Assembly (NCBI RefSeq): GCF_041058985.1
Contig: NZ_JBEHZE010000002.1
Coordinates: 124,001-188,000 of the forward strand
Reading direction: 5' to 3'
Origin: Hyphococcus lacteus
Lineage (GTDB): Bacteria; Pseudomonadota; Alphaproteobacteria; Caulobacterales; Parvularculaceae
DNA: 64,000 nt
Position 1 is the first letter of the stretch, and each line of letters begins with the position of its first letter. Below are positions 52,783 to 60,648 of this stretch, one piece after another. A program made the translations under genes and the position numbers. Below the pieces are notes generated by a model that saw nothing but the letters and a program-made list of their open reading frames with translations, was not told the DNA's origin and made no database searches.

Positions 52783-53892
52783 TTATAACCGGCGGTCTAA
52801 ACGACCAAGCGCTGTGAGCATTGGCGATACATCTTGATCAGCGGCACCGTTTTTCTCTCCAGCGTTCAATGATAAAAGTGATTGAGGCGCTTCTTCCCCA
52901 CTCGAATTTTGTTGACCACCTTGCCTAAACTCTAGGTCTAATGTGCCCATTCCTTGTTCCGCCAACGCGCGTTGAAATACATCTGCATTGCGGCGTAAAA
53001 GGTCTAACGTTTCAGGTGAATCTGCGGAAATCACAGCGCGGACAATATTATCCGGGCTATCACCCTCAAATCCGATCATAAGCTTGCCAAGTTCCGGGGG
53101 GTCCAGTCGAACTTCAAGACGACTGTCGCCTTGACGGTTACTCACCGCCGCAACAATTTGGTCGCGCATCGGATTGACATGAGCCGACTTGTCAGTCGTT
53201 ACAGAAACTGTTTCCAATTTCGAATGGGTCGTTCGTTCACCAATCTCAATATCCGCATCGGATGAAACCTGATTTCCTACAACTTCAACCGCCGATGCGT
53301 CTGCGTTAGATAACGCAAAGTTTGAAACCACTGCCGCTCCATTCAATACAGCCTTTTGCTGTTGCGACTTACCGATAGGAAATCGTAATTCCCCTTCGGC
53401 CTCGTCCACGATTTCAATTTCACGAGAAACTTCGGGGCTTTCTCCATCAATTGCGGCATTAGTTGATTCTAGGTTCGCGGACTTCAACGGCAATCCATTG
53501 TTCTGGGTAACAAGACCAGCCTTGCTTGAATCTGCGTCACCTGATGAAATTGTCAAATCCGGCTTACCAGAAACCGGGCCAGAAATACTGGTTGCCGTTG
53601 ATATTTCCGTCGTTTCCTGATTGATCGTTCCATCGCGCTTAATGGCGGGGGTAAATTCAAAATTTCCCTGAGGTAAATTCTCACTCGACATCGCAGAAAC
53701 CGTGACTAACGCATTTTCATTAGTCCCCGATGGTTTTTTCGCTTGGCTTAATAGACTCTCAAGAAAGGTAAAGAAACCGGCATTTTCGGTCTCGCCCTCG
53801 CCTTTCTTCGTAGCAATTCCGCCATTTGCGAATGCCTCGCCAACGGATTTCCCGCCAAGAGAGGTCAAAAATGAAATATGACTATTTTCCAT
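52783..53892 (-). CDS. fliK: Flagellar hook-length control protein FliK
   Basis: 369 residues. The N-terminal two thirds are Ser/Thr/Asn-rich and disordered, as in FliK rulers. The C-terminal hook domain is clear: LEVRLDPPELGKLMIGFEGD and LLRRNADVFQRALAEQGMGT. FliK measures hook length and switches export to filament proteins. Divergent from the flgJ-like gene. Confidence 0.9.
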   Translation of the reverse strand: MENSHISFLTSLGGKSVGEAFANGGIATKKGEGETENAGFFTFLESLLSQAKKPSGTNENALVTVSAMSSENLPQGNFEFTPAIKRDGTINQETTEISTATSISGPVSGKPDLTISSGDADSSKAGLVTQNNGLPLKSANLESTNAAIDGESPEVSREIEIVDEAEGELRFPIGKSQQQKAVLNGAAVVSNFALSNADASAVEVVGNQVSSDADIEIGERTTHSKLETVSVTTDKSAHVNPMRDQIVAAVSNRQGDSRLEVRLDPPELGKLMIGFEGDSPDNIVRAVISADSPETLDLLRRNADVFQRALAEQGMGTLDLEFRQGGQQNSSGEEAPQSLLSLNAGEKNGAADQDVSPMLTALGRLDRRL

Positions 53893-53973
53893 ACGGTATT
53901 TCTACATTTGATAACTTATTTTTTAGTTACACGGCATAGAGTTAGATCAAATTATTCCTATTCGGAGCAAATT

Positions 53974-54279
53974 ATGACCGCGCCTGGATTATCCATCGCC
54001 TTATCAATACCCGCCGCTGAGCAGGTAAATGATAACGCAAAGGTCGCTGCCGAGAAGGATGCTGCCTTGCGAAAGTCCGCAGCCGAATTTGAGTCAGTCT
54101 TTATCGCCGAAATGCTATCTCATGCAGGTTTTGACAAGGCACTCTCTGAAAATTCCGGATTTGGCGGCGAAGCATTTTCGAGAATGCTCGTCGAGAGTTA
54201 CGCAGAAGAATTAACCAAAAATGGTGGATTTGGTCTTTCGGATCAAATTTATAGCCAGTTGAAGGATCGCTCATCGTGA
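53974..54279 (+). CDS. flgJ: FlgJ-like rod-binding protein (N-terminal domain only)
   Basis: 101 residues from the ATG at 53974, with GGAG 6 nt upstream; a longer open frame begins at 53878 but lacks family sequence. The rod-binding domain is present (LRKSAAEFESVFIAEMLSHA, FSRMLVESYAEELTKNGGFGLSDQIYSQL). The muramidase half of enterobacterial FlgJ is absent, as is usual in alphaproteobacteria, so it can cap the rod but not cut peptidoglycan. Its stop overlaps the next gene by 4 nt. Confidence 0.9.
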   Translation: MTAPGLSIALSIPAAEQVNDNAKVAAEKDAALRKSAAEFESVFIAEMLSHAGFDKALSENSGFGGEAFSRMLVESYAEELTKNGGFGLSDQIYSQLKDRSS

Positions 54280-54662
54280 AAAATCAGGTTGATAAATTAA
54301 AAGCCATTCTTCTAGACTTATCCAAGGTGACCGAAACCGAACGTAGTGCTATTGCACGGCGCGCGTTTGATGAAATCGCAAAACTTACAAGTCAAAAAGA
54401 ATCGCTACTCACGCAGTTCGATGAGATTGCAAGTTCGTTAACTTCGAAGGAGTTAACCGACCAATTAATTACTGAACTTGATTCAATCCGTATGCGCGCT
54501 GAAGAGAATGCAAAAATTCTAAAATCGACAGCAACTGGGGCAAAAGAAGCCCGCCAGCGCTTGAAAAAAATTCGCGAAGCAGACCTTAATACCGGCGCTT
54601 ACGGCGCAAATGGTACTGCGTTACGCAATCCCAATGCATCAACTATTACCACAAAAGCCTAG
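54276..54662 (+). CDS. FlgN-like flagellar chaperone candidate
   Basis: 128 residues starting with GTG, overlapping the flgJ-like stop by 4 nt. It is all-helical and charged, with a central coiled-coil-like stretch and a C-terminal KKIREADLNTGAYGANGT tail similar to FlgN-type chaperones for FlgK/FlgL. The family assignment is by position and general character only. Confidence 0.65.
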   Translation: MKNQVDKLKAILLDLSKVTETERSAIARRAFDEIAKLTSQKESLLTQFDEIASSLTSKELTDQLITELDSIRMRAEENAKILKSTATGAKEARQRLKKIREADLNTGAYGANGTALRNPNASTITTKA

Positions 54663-54664
54663 CG

Positions 54665-54846
54665 TTAAGGGCTTATTAGCTGATGCACTCTATAGTTTTC
54701 AGCATACGATAAACCGTCGTTGCGGATATGCTTAAATGGCACACCGCGTGTCGAAACGGCACGAAAATCCCGTCTAAAACGGGACTCCCGGCAACTCCAT
54801 GTGAGGTCGGACCGTTTACATTAACGATCCAACAGGAGTCTAAAAA
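54665..54846 (+). promoter_or_regulatory. Flagellin leader: CtrA-like box, weak sigma54-like element and a 5' hairpin
   Basis: From left to right: TTAA-GGGCTTA-TTAG-C (54665-54680, one mismatch to CtrA), a TGGCAC -24-like element at 54737-54742 with a poor -12 (GTGT where TTGC is expected), and a hairpin TCCCGT-CTAAA-ACGGGA (54768-54784, 6-bp stem). A clear AGGAG ribosome binding site lies 8 nt before the flagellin ATG. In Caulobacter, FlbT acts on the flagellin mRNA 5' leader; the hairpin is a candidate target and flbT is encoded about 1.7 kb downstream. Confidence 0.35.
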
Positions 54847-56040
54847 ATGAGCCTACTTACAAACACTAGCGCAATGACAGCGTTGCAGAACCTTCGTTCG
54901 ATCAACAAAGATCTTTCAACGGTTCAAGAACAAATTTCTACAGGTAAAAGCGTGAACAACGCACGCGATAACGCTGCTCTATTCGCTATTTCAACGGTCA
55001 TGAGTTCAGACGTGAAAGGCTTTGAAGCCATTTCACAATCACTGAATCTCGGCAGCTCTGCTGTTTCTGTTGCACGTGGTGCAGCCGAACAGGTCACTGA
55101 ACTTCTCACTGACATGAAGGGTTTGATCGTTTCTGCACAAGAAGACGGTGTTGACCGTACCAAAATTCAGACAGACGTTGCTCAGCTCCGCAATCAGATC
55201 GACTCGATCGTTAATGCTGCTCAGTTCAACGGCCTGAATTTTCTAAAAGGTTCGGACTCAACTGACTTCTTGGCTTCGCTTGATCGCGATTCTTCAGGCA
55301 ACGTTTCTCCAAGTTCAATTTCGATTACAGCACAGAGCCTTGAAACTGCTGCAGGCGTAGCAGTTGCGGGTCTTGCTTCAACAACTACTGGTGTAAATGG
55401 TGGTGGCGACTCTGCTGCACAGCTTGTTGCTAACACCAACACTTTTGCTCTGGATATTGAAGGTACTGCTACCTTCACTGCAGGCGACGTTTACGAAGTC
55501 AAAATTGACGGACGTAAATTCGCTTACGAAGTCCAGACTGGTGATGATGAGACTAATGTAGGTCAGGGACTTACAAATCTTATCAACGACGCTGGATTGA
55601 CTGGTATCGCTGCTGTCTTCACACCTGGTGACGGCACAACTGATGCACAAGTTGATATCACCAACACATCTGGCGGCACCGTCGCTATTGAAGCAAATGC
55701 AACCGATGGTTCAGGTGGTGGCCTCGGCAACCTCGCTGGTCTTGACGTTTCGACGGATGCGGGTGCAGCAGCTGCCCTCGTCTCTATCGAAGGTTTGATC
55801 CAGACTGCAGTTGACGCGTCTGCTGAATTCGGTTCTGCGCAAAAGCGTATCGAAATTCAGGACACGTTTATTTCTGACCTTACGGACGCTCTGAAAACAG
55901 GTATTGGCGCATTGGTTGACGCTGACTTGGAAGAAGCCTCTGCTCGCTTGCAGTCACTGCAAGTTCAGCAGCAGCTTGGTATCCAAGCTCTGTCGATTGC
56001 AAACCAGTCACCAAATTCGGTTCTCAGCCTATTCCGTTAA
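54847..56040 (+). CDS. Flagellin
   Basis: 397 residues. The N-terminal D0/D1 region (LLTNTSAMTALQNLRSINKD, ISTGKSVNNARDNAALFAIS) and the C-terminal D1/D0 region (ASARLQSLQVQQQLGIQALS, ANQSPNSVLSLFR) are conserved, and the middle is variable and threonine/glycine-rich. It has no signal peptide, as expected for a substrate of type III export. It is the filament subunit and the only flagellin gene in the window. flaF and flbT follow. A hairpin terminator lies just past the stop. Confidence 0.97.
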   Translation: MSLLTNTSAMTALQNLRSINKDLSTVQEQISTGKSVNNARDNAALFAISTVMSSDVKGFEAISQSLNLGSSAVSVARGAAEQVTELLTDMKGLIVSAQEDGVDRTKIQTDVAQLRNQIDSIVNAAQFNGLNFLKGSDSTDFLASLDRDSSGNVSPSSISITAQSLETAAGVAVAGLASTTTGVNGGGDSAAQLVANTNTFALDIEGTATFTAGDVYEVKIDGRKFAYEVQTGDDETNVGQGLTNLINDAGLTGIAAVFTPGDGTTDAQVDITNTSGGTVAIEANATDGSGGGLGNLAGLDVSTDAGAAAALVSIEGLIQTAVDASAEFGSAQKRIEIQDTFISDLTDALKTGIGALVDADLEEASARLQSLQVQQQLGIQALSIANQSPNSVLSLFR

Positions 56041-56051
56041 TCGACACTATT

Positions 56052-56077
56052 CCGCGAAGGCCTTTTGGCCTTCGCGG
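56052..56077 (+). terminator. Hairpin terminator after flagellin
   Basis: A perfect 11-bp stem CCGCGAAGGCC / GGCCTTCGCGG around a TTTT loop, 11 nt after the flagellin stop, followed by TCTCTCTAATAA. The T tract is interrupted, so part of the transcription may read through into flaF and flbT. Confidence 0.75.
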
Positions 56078-56125
56078 TCTCTCTAATAACAAAAATATAA
56101 ATGTGGGACTTTTGGGGTATAAAAT

Positions 56126-56509
56126 ATGACGGTTTCGGCACTAGCGCGTAACGCCTATGACCAATCTACACGGAGTACGGCAAATCCGCGCGCCGTAGAG
56201 CGTCAATTGTTGGCTCGCTTAACCAGCGCAATTATCGTGACTGAGAAAAAGCGCGACGAAGACCTCTCCTCTTTTATACAAGCGCTCAGTAAAAACCTCG
56301 AGTTTTGGACGGTTGTCGCGACCGATGTTGTTGGCGAAGGGAATAAACTCCCTTCTGAACTCCGCGCGCAACTTTTTTACTTGTTCGAATTCACCCGCAA
56401 ACACACAAACAAAATTCTCAATCAAGACCATCAACTAAGTGCCGAACCACTCATTGAAATCAATCAGAACATTCTACGGGGTCTTCAAGGACAGCCGGAA
56501 CCGGCATAG
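56126..56509 (+). CDS. flaF: Flagellar biosynthesis regulator FlaF
   Basis: 127 residues. Family pattern: NAYDQSTRSTANPRAVERQLLARLTSAI and FWTVVATDVVGEGNKLPSELRAQL. FlaF, together with FlbT, controls flagellin synthesis and secretion in alphaproteobacteria. It lies between flagellin and flbT, the standard arrangement. Confidence 0.95.
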   Translation: MTVSALARNAYDQSTRSTANPRAVERQLLARLTSAIIVTEKKRDEDLSSFIQALSKNLEFWTVVATDVVGEGNKLPSELRAQLFYLFEFTRKHTNKILNQDHQLSAEPLIEINQNILRGLQGQPEPA

Positions 56510-56535
56510 GCCCGACACAAGATGGAATATAGAAA

Positions 56536-56955
56536 ATGACTGGGCTTGTAATAAAGCTAAAACCAAATGAAAAAGTGCTCATAAACGGCGTGGTACTCCA
56601 AAATGGAGATCGCGCCGCAAGCATAAGAGTGCGGACTGATGATGTCGCCATACTACGTGCACGTGACGCAATAACAAAAGAGGATGCAGTAACGCCCCTC
56701 ACCCGAATTTATTATATTGCCCAACTGGCCATGGCCGGCGAGGCTGATCCCCGAAAAGCGAATAGAGAAATTTGTGAAGGGATCGAAGCCTTAAAAACAA
56801 TTTTCTCCGGTGAAGTCGCTCTCGACCTTATCCGCGCCGAGGAAGCTTCAAAAGCGCACAAGTTTTTTGTGGTCATGCGTGCTGTTAAAAAACATTTTGA
56901 ACTCGAACAGACACTTTTGAACCGCGCATCGCCAACGGCCGCGCTAGCATCATGA
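56536..56955 (+). CDS. flbT: Flagellin translational regulator FlbT
   Basis: 139 residues. Family pattern: LVIKLKPNEKVLINGVVLQNGDR at the start, then VTPLTRIYYIAQLAMAGE. In Caulobacter FlbT binds the flagellin mRNA leader and promotes its decay when the hook is incomplete. It overlaps the DUF1217 gene by 4 nt (ATGA). Confidence 0.95.
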   Translation: MTGLVIKLKPNEKVLINGVVLQNGDRAASIRVRTDDVAILRARDAITKEDAVTPLTRIYYIAQLAMAGEADPRKANREICEGIEALKTIFSGEVALDLIRAEEASKAHKFFVVMRAVKKHFELEQTLLNRASPTAALAS

Positions 56956-57791
56956 CATTTGCGCCAGCTATTCCCATAACCGGTTATCTGGGTTGGCGCG
57001 TTTTTGAAAATAGCGCCGATAGGCAATTTGAAGTCTTCAAAAGTTCTCCGGAAATCACCAGAAACCTAGAATACTTCACTGACAATATCAAAGAAGCACT
57101 TACCGCAGAAGACCTTGTAAAGGATCGAAAACTGCTAACCGTCGCTTTGGGCGCATACGGTCTTTCTGAAGAAATCGATAATCGCGCCTTTGTTCGTAAA
57201 GTTCTTGAAGATGGAACCGACGACCCATATTCATTTGCCAATCGCTTAAATGACTCGCGATGGAAAGCCTTCGCTAAAGACTTTGGCTATGGCAATGTGG
57301 CGGGTACCCGAGTTTTAATCTCGTCCTTCCGAGAACAGGTCGCGACAGATTATATGGAGCGCGCGTTCGAGGAGAGCGTCGGTAATGTGAATACCGATAT
57401 GCGCCTTGCAATGAATTTTCGTAGAGAGATTGCGACCATTGCCGAAAATCCGAATGTGGATCGCACCGGGTGGTTCTCAATTATGGGACAACCCCCATTG
57501 CGTAGCGTCCTAGAGGGTGCTCTTGGTCTACCCTCATCAATAGGAACTGCTGATATTGATCAGCAAAAGGATCTATTTGAGCGCAAAGCTGATCAGTTTT
57601 TTGGCGGGAAATCACCGGCCGTATTTAAAGACCCCGCAGTTGTCGAGAATGCACTACGCCGATTTTTTCTCAACACAGAAATCGAAAATGGCCCGACGGC
57701 TTCCACGCCCGGTTCCGCAGCACTAACAATGCTCTCTGGACAAAGCTTCAGCGATCAGTCCCAGAATTTGTTTCTTTCGTTACTTAGCTAA
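56952..57791 (+). CDS. DUF1217 flagellar-locus protein
   Basis: 279 residues. It is recognisable as the DUF1217 family (GYLGWRVFENSADRQFEVF, VALGAYGLSEEIDNRAFVRKVLEDGT, RLNDSRWKAFAKDFGYG), which is tied to flagellar genes in alphaproteobacteria; its exact role is unknown. It is translationally coupled to flbT and converges with fliI, sharing 8 nt at their 3' ends, with no terminator between them. Confidence 0.9.
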   Translation: MTFAPAIPITGYLGWRVFENSADRQFEVFKSSPEITRNLEYFTDNIKEALTAEDLVKDRKLLTVALGAYGLSEEIDNRAFVRKVLEDGTDDPYSFANRLNDSRWKAFAKDFGYGNVAGTRVLISSFREQVATDYMERAFEESVGNVNTDMRLAMNFRREIATIAENPNVDRTGWFSIMGQPPLRSVLEGALGLPSSIGTADIDQQKDLFERKADQFFGGKSPAVFKDPAVVENALRRFFLNTEIENGPTASTPGSAALTMLSGQSFSDQSQNLFLSLLS

Positions 57792-59181
57792 TTGCACTCG
57801 CGCCGAGTGATGCAGAAGACTTTTTCGCTGCACCGTGTACAATATTCGTGAGACGTTGGAAGCTCGCCTGAACCCCACCCTGCGGCTGTTCAGAAATAAA
57901 CCCGTCAAGTTTTGGCCATATCTCTAGCGCGCGGTCTATTTGTGGATCCGCGCCATGCGCGTACAGCCCGGCACGCACAATCGTTTCTGAATCTTCATAC
58001 GCGCGCAGAATTGCGCGTGCTTCGCGCAGCAACAGGTTTTCTTCCTCGCTCGCAGCACCGGGAAGCGAACGTGAAACGCTTCGAGAAACATCAATCGCAG
58101 GGAAACGACCTCGCTCTGCAATTTTACGCTCAAGAACAATATGACCATCCAAAATCCCGCGGATCATATCGGCAACAGGTTCGTTATGGTCTGATCCTGC
58201 GACGAGTACTGAGAATACCGATGTGATATCTCCTTGGCCGTCCTCGCCTGGCCCTGATCGTTCGACCAATGACGCAATCGTGCGGAATGTCGATGGTGGA
58301 AACGCGTGTAAAGACGGTGCTTCCCCTGCAGAAAGGGCAATTTCCCTATGGGACTCCGCAAATCGTGTTAGCGAGTCAAACAAAAAGAGCACTTGCTTAT
58401 TCTGATTACGAAAATATTCGGCTGTTGCCATTGCCAGATGAGCACCACGTTTTTTCGCAAGCGGAGATTCATCGGCTGTCGAAGCAATGACGATCGTTTT
58501 TTTCATTCCCTCCGGGCCAAGCGTCTCTTCAATGAACGAACGCACCTCACGGCCCCGCTCACCAATCATCGCAACGACCGCAACATCACATTCAACACCG
58601 CGCGCAATATCACCAAGCAATGTAGATTTTCCGACACCTGAGCCAGCGAACAATCCCACGCGCTGACCACGACAAATCGGTAACAAAGTATCAAGCACAG
58701 AAAGTCCCGTAGACATGCGGCTTCCTAGCATTTTCCGTTTGGCCGCATTTGGTGCCGCGTGTTCAAGCGGCATCGCAACACTGCCTTGACGCAACGGACC
58801 ATCATCAAGTGGTAATCCAAACGGATCAATAATGCGCCCAATCCAATCTTCACAGGGGAATGCTTCTCCACTGATCCTATCAAGGCTCGCGACATTACCC
58901 ACCGCAGCACCCGTTAAAGAGCCATAAGCAAAGCCGGTAATGATCTCACCGTCCATCGCAACGACTTTAGCGCGAACATCGCGGCCACTCTCTGTTGCTA
59001 CTGAAACAGTATCGCCCAACGCTGCATGTCCTGCGAGACCTTCGATTTTTAAAGACAACCCATCTGTCGCGACGACAACACCGTAACGGTTGAGGCCGGC
59101 AGTTTTTAAGAGTTTGTCAACTTTTGGAGGCGCTAGAGAAGTCATATTGCGATCAATCGTGGTTAACAGTTCATTCAGCAT
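57784..59181 (-). CDS. fliI: Flagellar export ATPase FliI
   Basis: 465 residues. Walker A is GLFAGSGVGKSTLLGD near residue 180, Walker B-like KQVLFLFDSLTRFAE, and the family's ISLSAGEAP-like stretch ALSAGEAPSLHAFPPS is intact. It energises export of rod, hook and filament proteins. The start at 59181 (MLNELL) is weakly supported and the ATG at 59145 (MTSLAPPKVDKL) is an alternative. Divergent from flgB with a 43-nt gap. Confidence 0.96.
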   Translation of the reverse strand: MLNELLTTIDRNMTSLAPPKVDKLLKTAGLNRYGVVVATDGLSLKIEGLAGHAALGDTVSVATESGRDVRAKVVAMDGEIITGFAYGSLTGAAVGNVASLDRISGEAFPCEDWIGRIIDPFGLPLDDGPLRQGSVAMPLEHAAPNAAKRKMLGSRMSTGLSVLDTLLPICRGQRVGLFAGSGVGKSTLLGDIARGVECDVAVVAMIGERGREVRSFIEETLGPEGMKKTIVIASTADESPLAKKRGAHLAMATAEYFRNQNKQVLFLFDSLTRFAESHREIALSAGEAPSLHAFPPSTFRTIASLVERSGPGEDGQGDITSVFSVLVAGSDHNEPVADMIRGILDGHIVLERKIAERGRFPAIDVSRSVSRSLPGAASEEENLLLREARAILRAYEDSETIVRAGLYAHGADPQIDRALEIWPKLDGFISEQPQGGVQASFQRLTNIVHGAAKKSSASLGASAIS

Positions 59182-59224
59182 ATAGATGCAAATATCCCTT
59201 ACCGCTGGTTAAAGCGAGGTATAC

Positions 59225-59587
59225 ATGTTTAATGATTTGAAAATTTTGCACACTGCTTCAATGCTCGCGCGCCATTCCGTTGAACGGCATGCGCAAATTG
59301 CTGACAATATCGCGAATGCTGACACGCCTGGGTTCAAAGCCAAGGATCTTGAGGCATTTTCCGAAGCATTTGCCCGAAGCGAGCGGAACGCAATGATGGG
59401 TACGGATCATCAGGGTTTCAAAGCAAGTAAAGTCAACACCCCCGGTGTCGCCTCACCCAATGGCAACACAGTTTCGCTCGAAGATCAGATGACCCGATCT
59501 ACGGCCGCCTCTCGCGACCATGACACCGCCCTTACGATCTATTCAAAGACCTTATCCATGCTTCGCTCAAGTCTTGGCAGACGCTAA
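59225..59587 (+). CDS. flgB: Flagellar basal-body rod protein FlgB
   Basis: 120 residues. The rod N-terminal motif is AQIADNIANADTPGFKAKD. The end region TALTIYSKTLSMLRSSLGRR is normal for FlgB. It forms the proximal rod. First gene of the flgB-flgC-fliE-fliQ-flhA-fliR-flhB run; GAGG lies 4 nt before the ATG. Confidence 0.95.
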   Translation: MFNDLKILHTASMLARHSVERHAQIADNIANADTPGFKAKDLEAFSEAFARSERNAMMGTDHQGFKASKVNTPGVASPNGNTVSLEDQMTRSTAASRDHDTALTIYSKTLSMLRSSLGRR

Positions 59588-59598
59588 GGAGTTTACTC

Positions 59599-59991
59599 AT
59601 GAACCCATTTGACAAAATTTCATCCCTCGCCACCTCAGGAATGCGTGCGCAAGCACAGCGTCTAGAAGTTGTCAGCGAGAACATCGCCAACAAAGACACT
59701 CATGGCTATCAACGAAAAATGGTAGCGTTTGAAAATGTGTTTGACCGCAACGAAGGCGTAAATCGCGTCGAAGTGGGCGATGCATTTCTTGACCAAACAC
59801 CCGGCGAAGAAATTTTCGACCCAAGTAATCCGTTTGCTAATGAAAACGGTTATGTCGTCATGTCGAACGTCAACATGATGACCGAATTCGCCGACGCGCG
59901 AGAGGCCACCCGCTCATATGATGCGGGGCTAGAGGTCTTTCGTCAGGCGCGCGACATGTACAGCTCGTTATTAGAAATTTTGAAATCATAA
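59599..59991 (+). CDS. flgC: Flagellar basal-body rod protein FlgC
   Basis: 130 residues. Motifs RLEVVSENIANKDTHGYQRK at the N-terminus, a GYVVMSNVNMMTEFADAREA segment and RQARDMYSSLLEILKS at the end. It forms the proximal rod next to FlgB. Confidence 0.96.
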   Translation: MNPFDKISSLATSGMRAQAQRLEVVSENIANKDTHGYQRKMVAFENVFDRNEGVNRVEVGDAFLDQTPGEEIFDPSNPFANENGYVVMSNVNMMTEFADAREATRSYDAGLEVFRQARDMYSSLLEILKS

Positions 59992-60003
59992 GGGGACGCC
60001 ATC

Positions 60004-60327
60004 ATGAAAATGCCCGCATATCAGGCCGCCCAAAGCTATAACTTAGCCAAAACTGCTCTCAAATCAGAAGGGTCACAACCGAAACCTCAAGAAGCACTGG
60101 GCACAGGTCAATCAACGGAGGCCAATAGCGCCTTTAAAGCTGTTCATGATCTCGCGAGCACGATCACAAAGGGCGAGCAAGCATCGATGGCCTACATGAC
60201 TGGTTCTGCTGACCCGCATTCCGTGGTCGAAGCATTAGCCGCCGCTGAACTTGCCGTTGAAACGGCCGTTACGGTTCGCGACAAGGTGGTCGAAGCCTAT
60301 CAAGAGCTAATTCGGATGCCAGTTTAG
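60004..60327 (+). CDS. fliE: Flagellar hook-basal body protein FliE
   Basis: 107 residues. The conserved C-terminal half is clear (VVEALAAAELAVETAVTVRD, KVVEAYQELIRMPV). FliE joins the MS ring to the rod. It follows flgC by 12 nt. Confidence 0.94.
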   Translation: MKMPAYQAAQSYNLAKTALKSEGSQPKPQEALGTGQSTEANSAFKAVHDLASTITKGEQASMAYMTGSADPHSVVEALAAAELAVETAVTVRDKVVEAYQELIRMPV

Positions 60328-60348
60328 ACCTTAGTTAGGACAAGTTCG

Positions 60349-60615
60349 ATGACAGAAGTCGAAATCGCCGATATTTTTCGTCAATTCATGTGGACCGCCG
60401 TATGGATGGGTGCTCCCATTATTGGGACGGCACTCGTTGTCGGTATAGTTGTCGGTCTTTTTCAAGCCTTGACCTCTATTCAGGAACTAACGCTAACATT
60501 CGCGCCAAAACTTTTGATGATGCTGCTCGTATTCTGGCTTACTGCCGGACATATGGCGCGTCTACTCGCAAATATTTTTGATAGCGTCGTGATTGCCACA
60601 ATTGCTGGCGTCTAG
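60349..60615 (+). CDS. fliQ: Flagellar export gate protein FliQ
   Basis: 88 residues, normal for FliQ, with two membrane helices: APIIGTALVVGIVVGLFQAL and TFAPKLLMMLLVFWLTAGHM. The LTSIQELTLTFAPK loop is the family signature. It works with FliP and FliR at the core of the export gate. Confidence 0.97.
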   Translation: MTEVEIADIFRQFMWTAVWMGAPIIGTALVVGIVVGLFQALTSIQELTLTFAPKLLMMLLVFWLTAGHMARLLANIFDSVVIATIAGV

Positions 60616-60648
60616 CCATCTATCAACTCGCATAAAACAAGGTCAATC

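Noticed and set aside
54737..54754. Sigma54-type promoter for flagellin.
   Set aside because: TGGCAC matches the -24 element, but the -12 element reads GTGT where TTGC is expected; kept only as a weak note in the leader entry.
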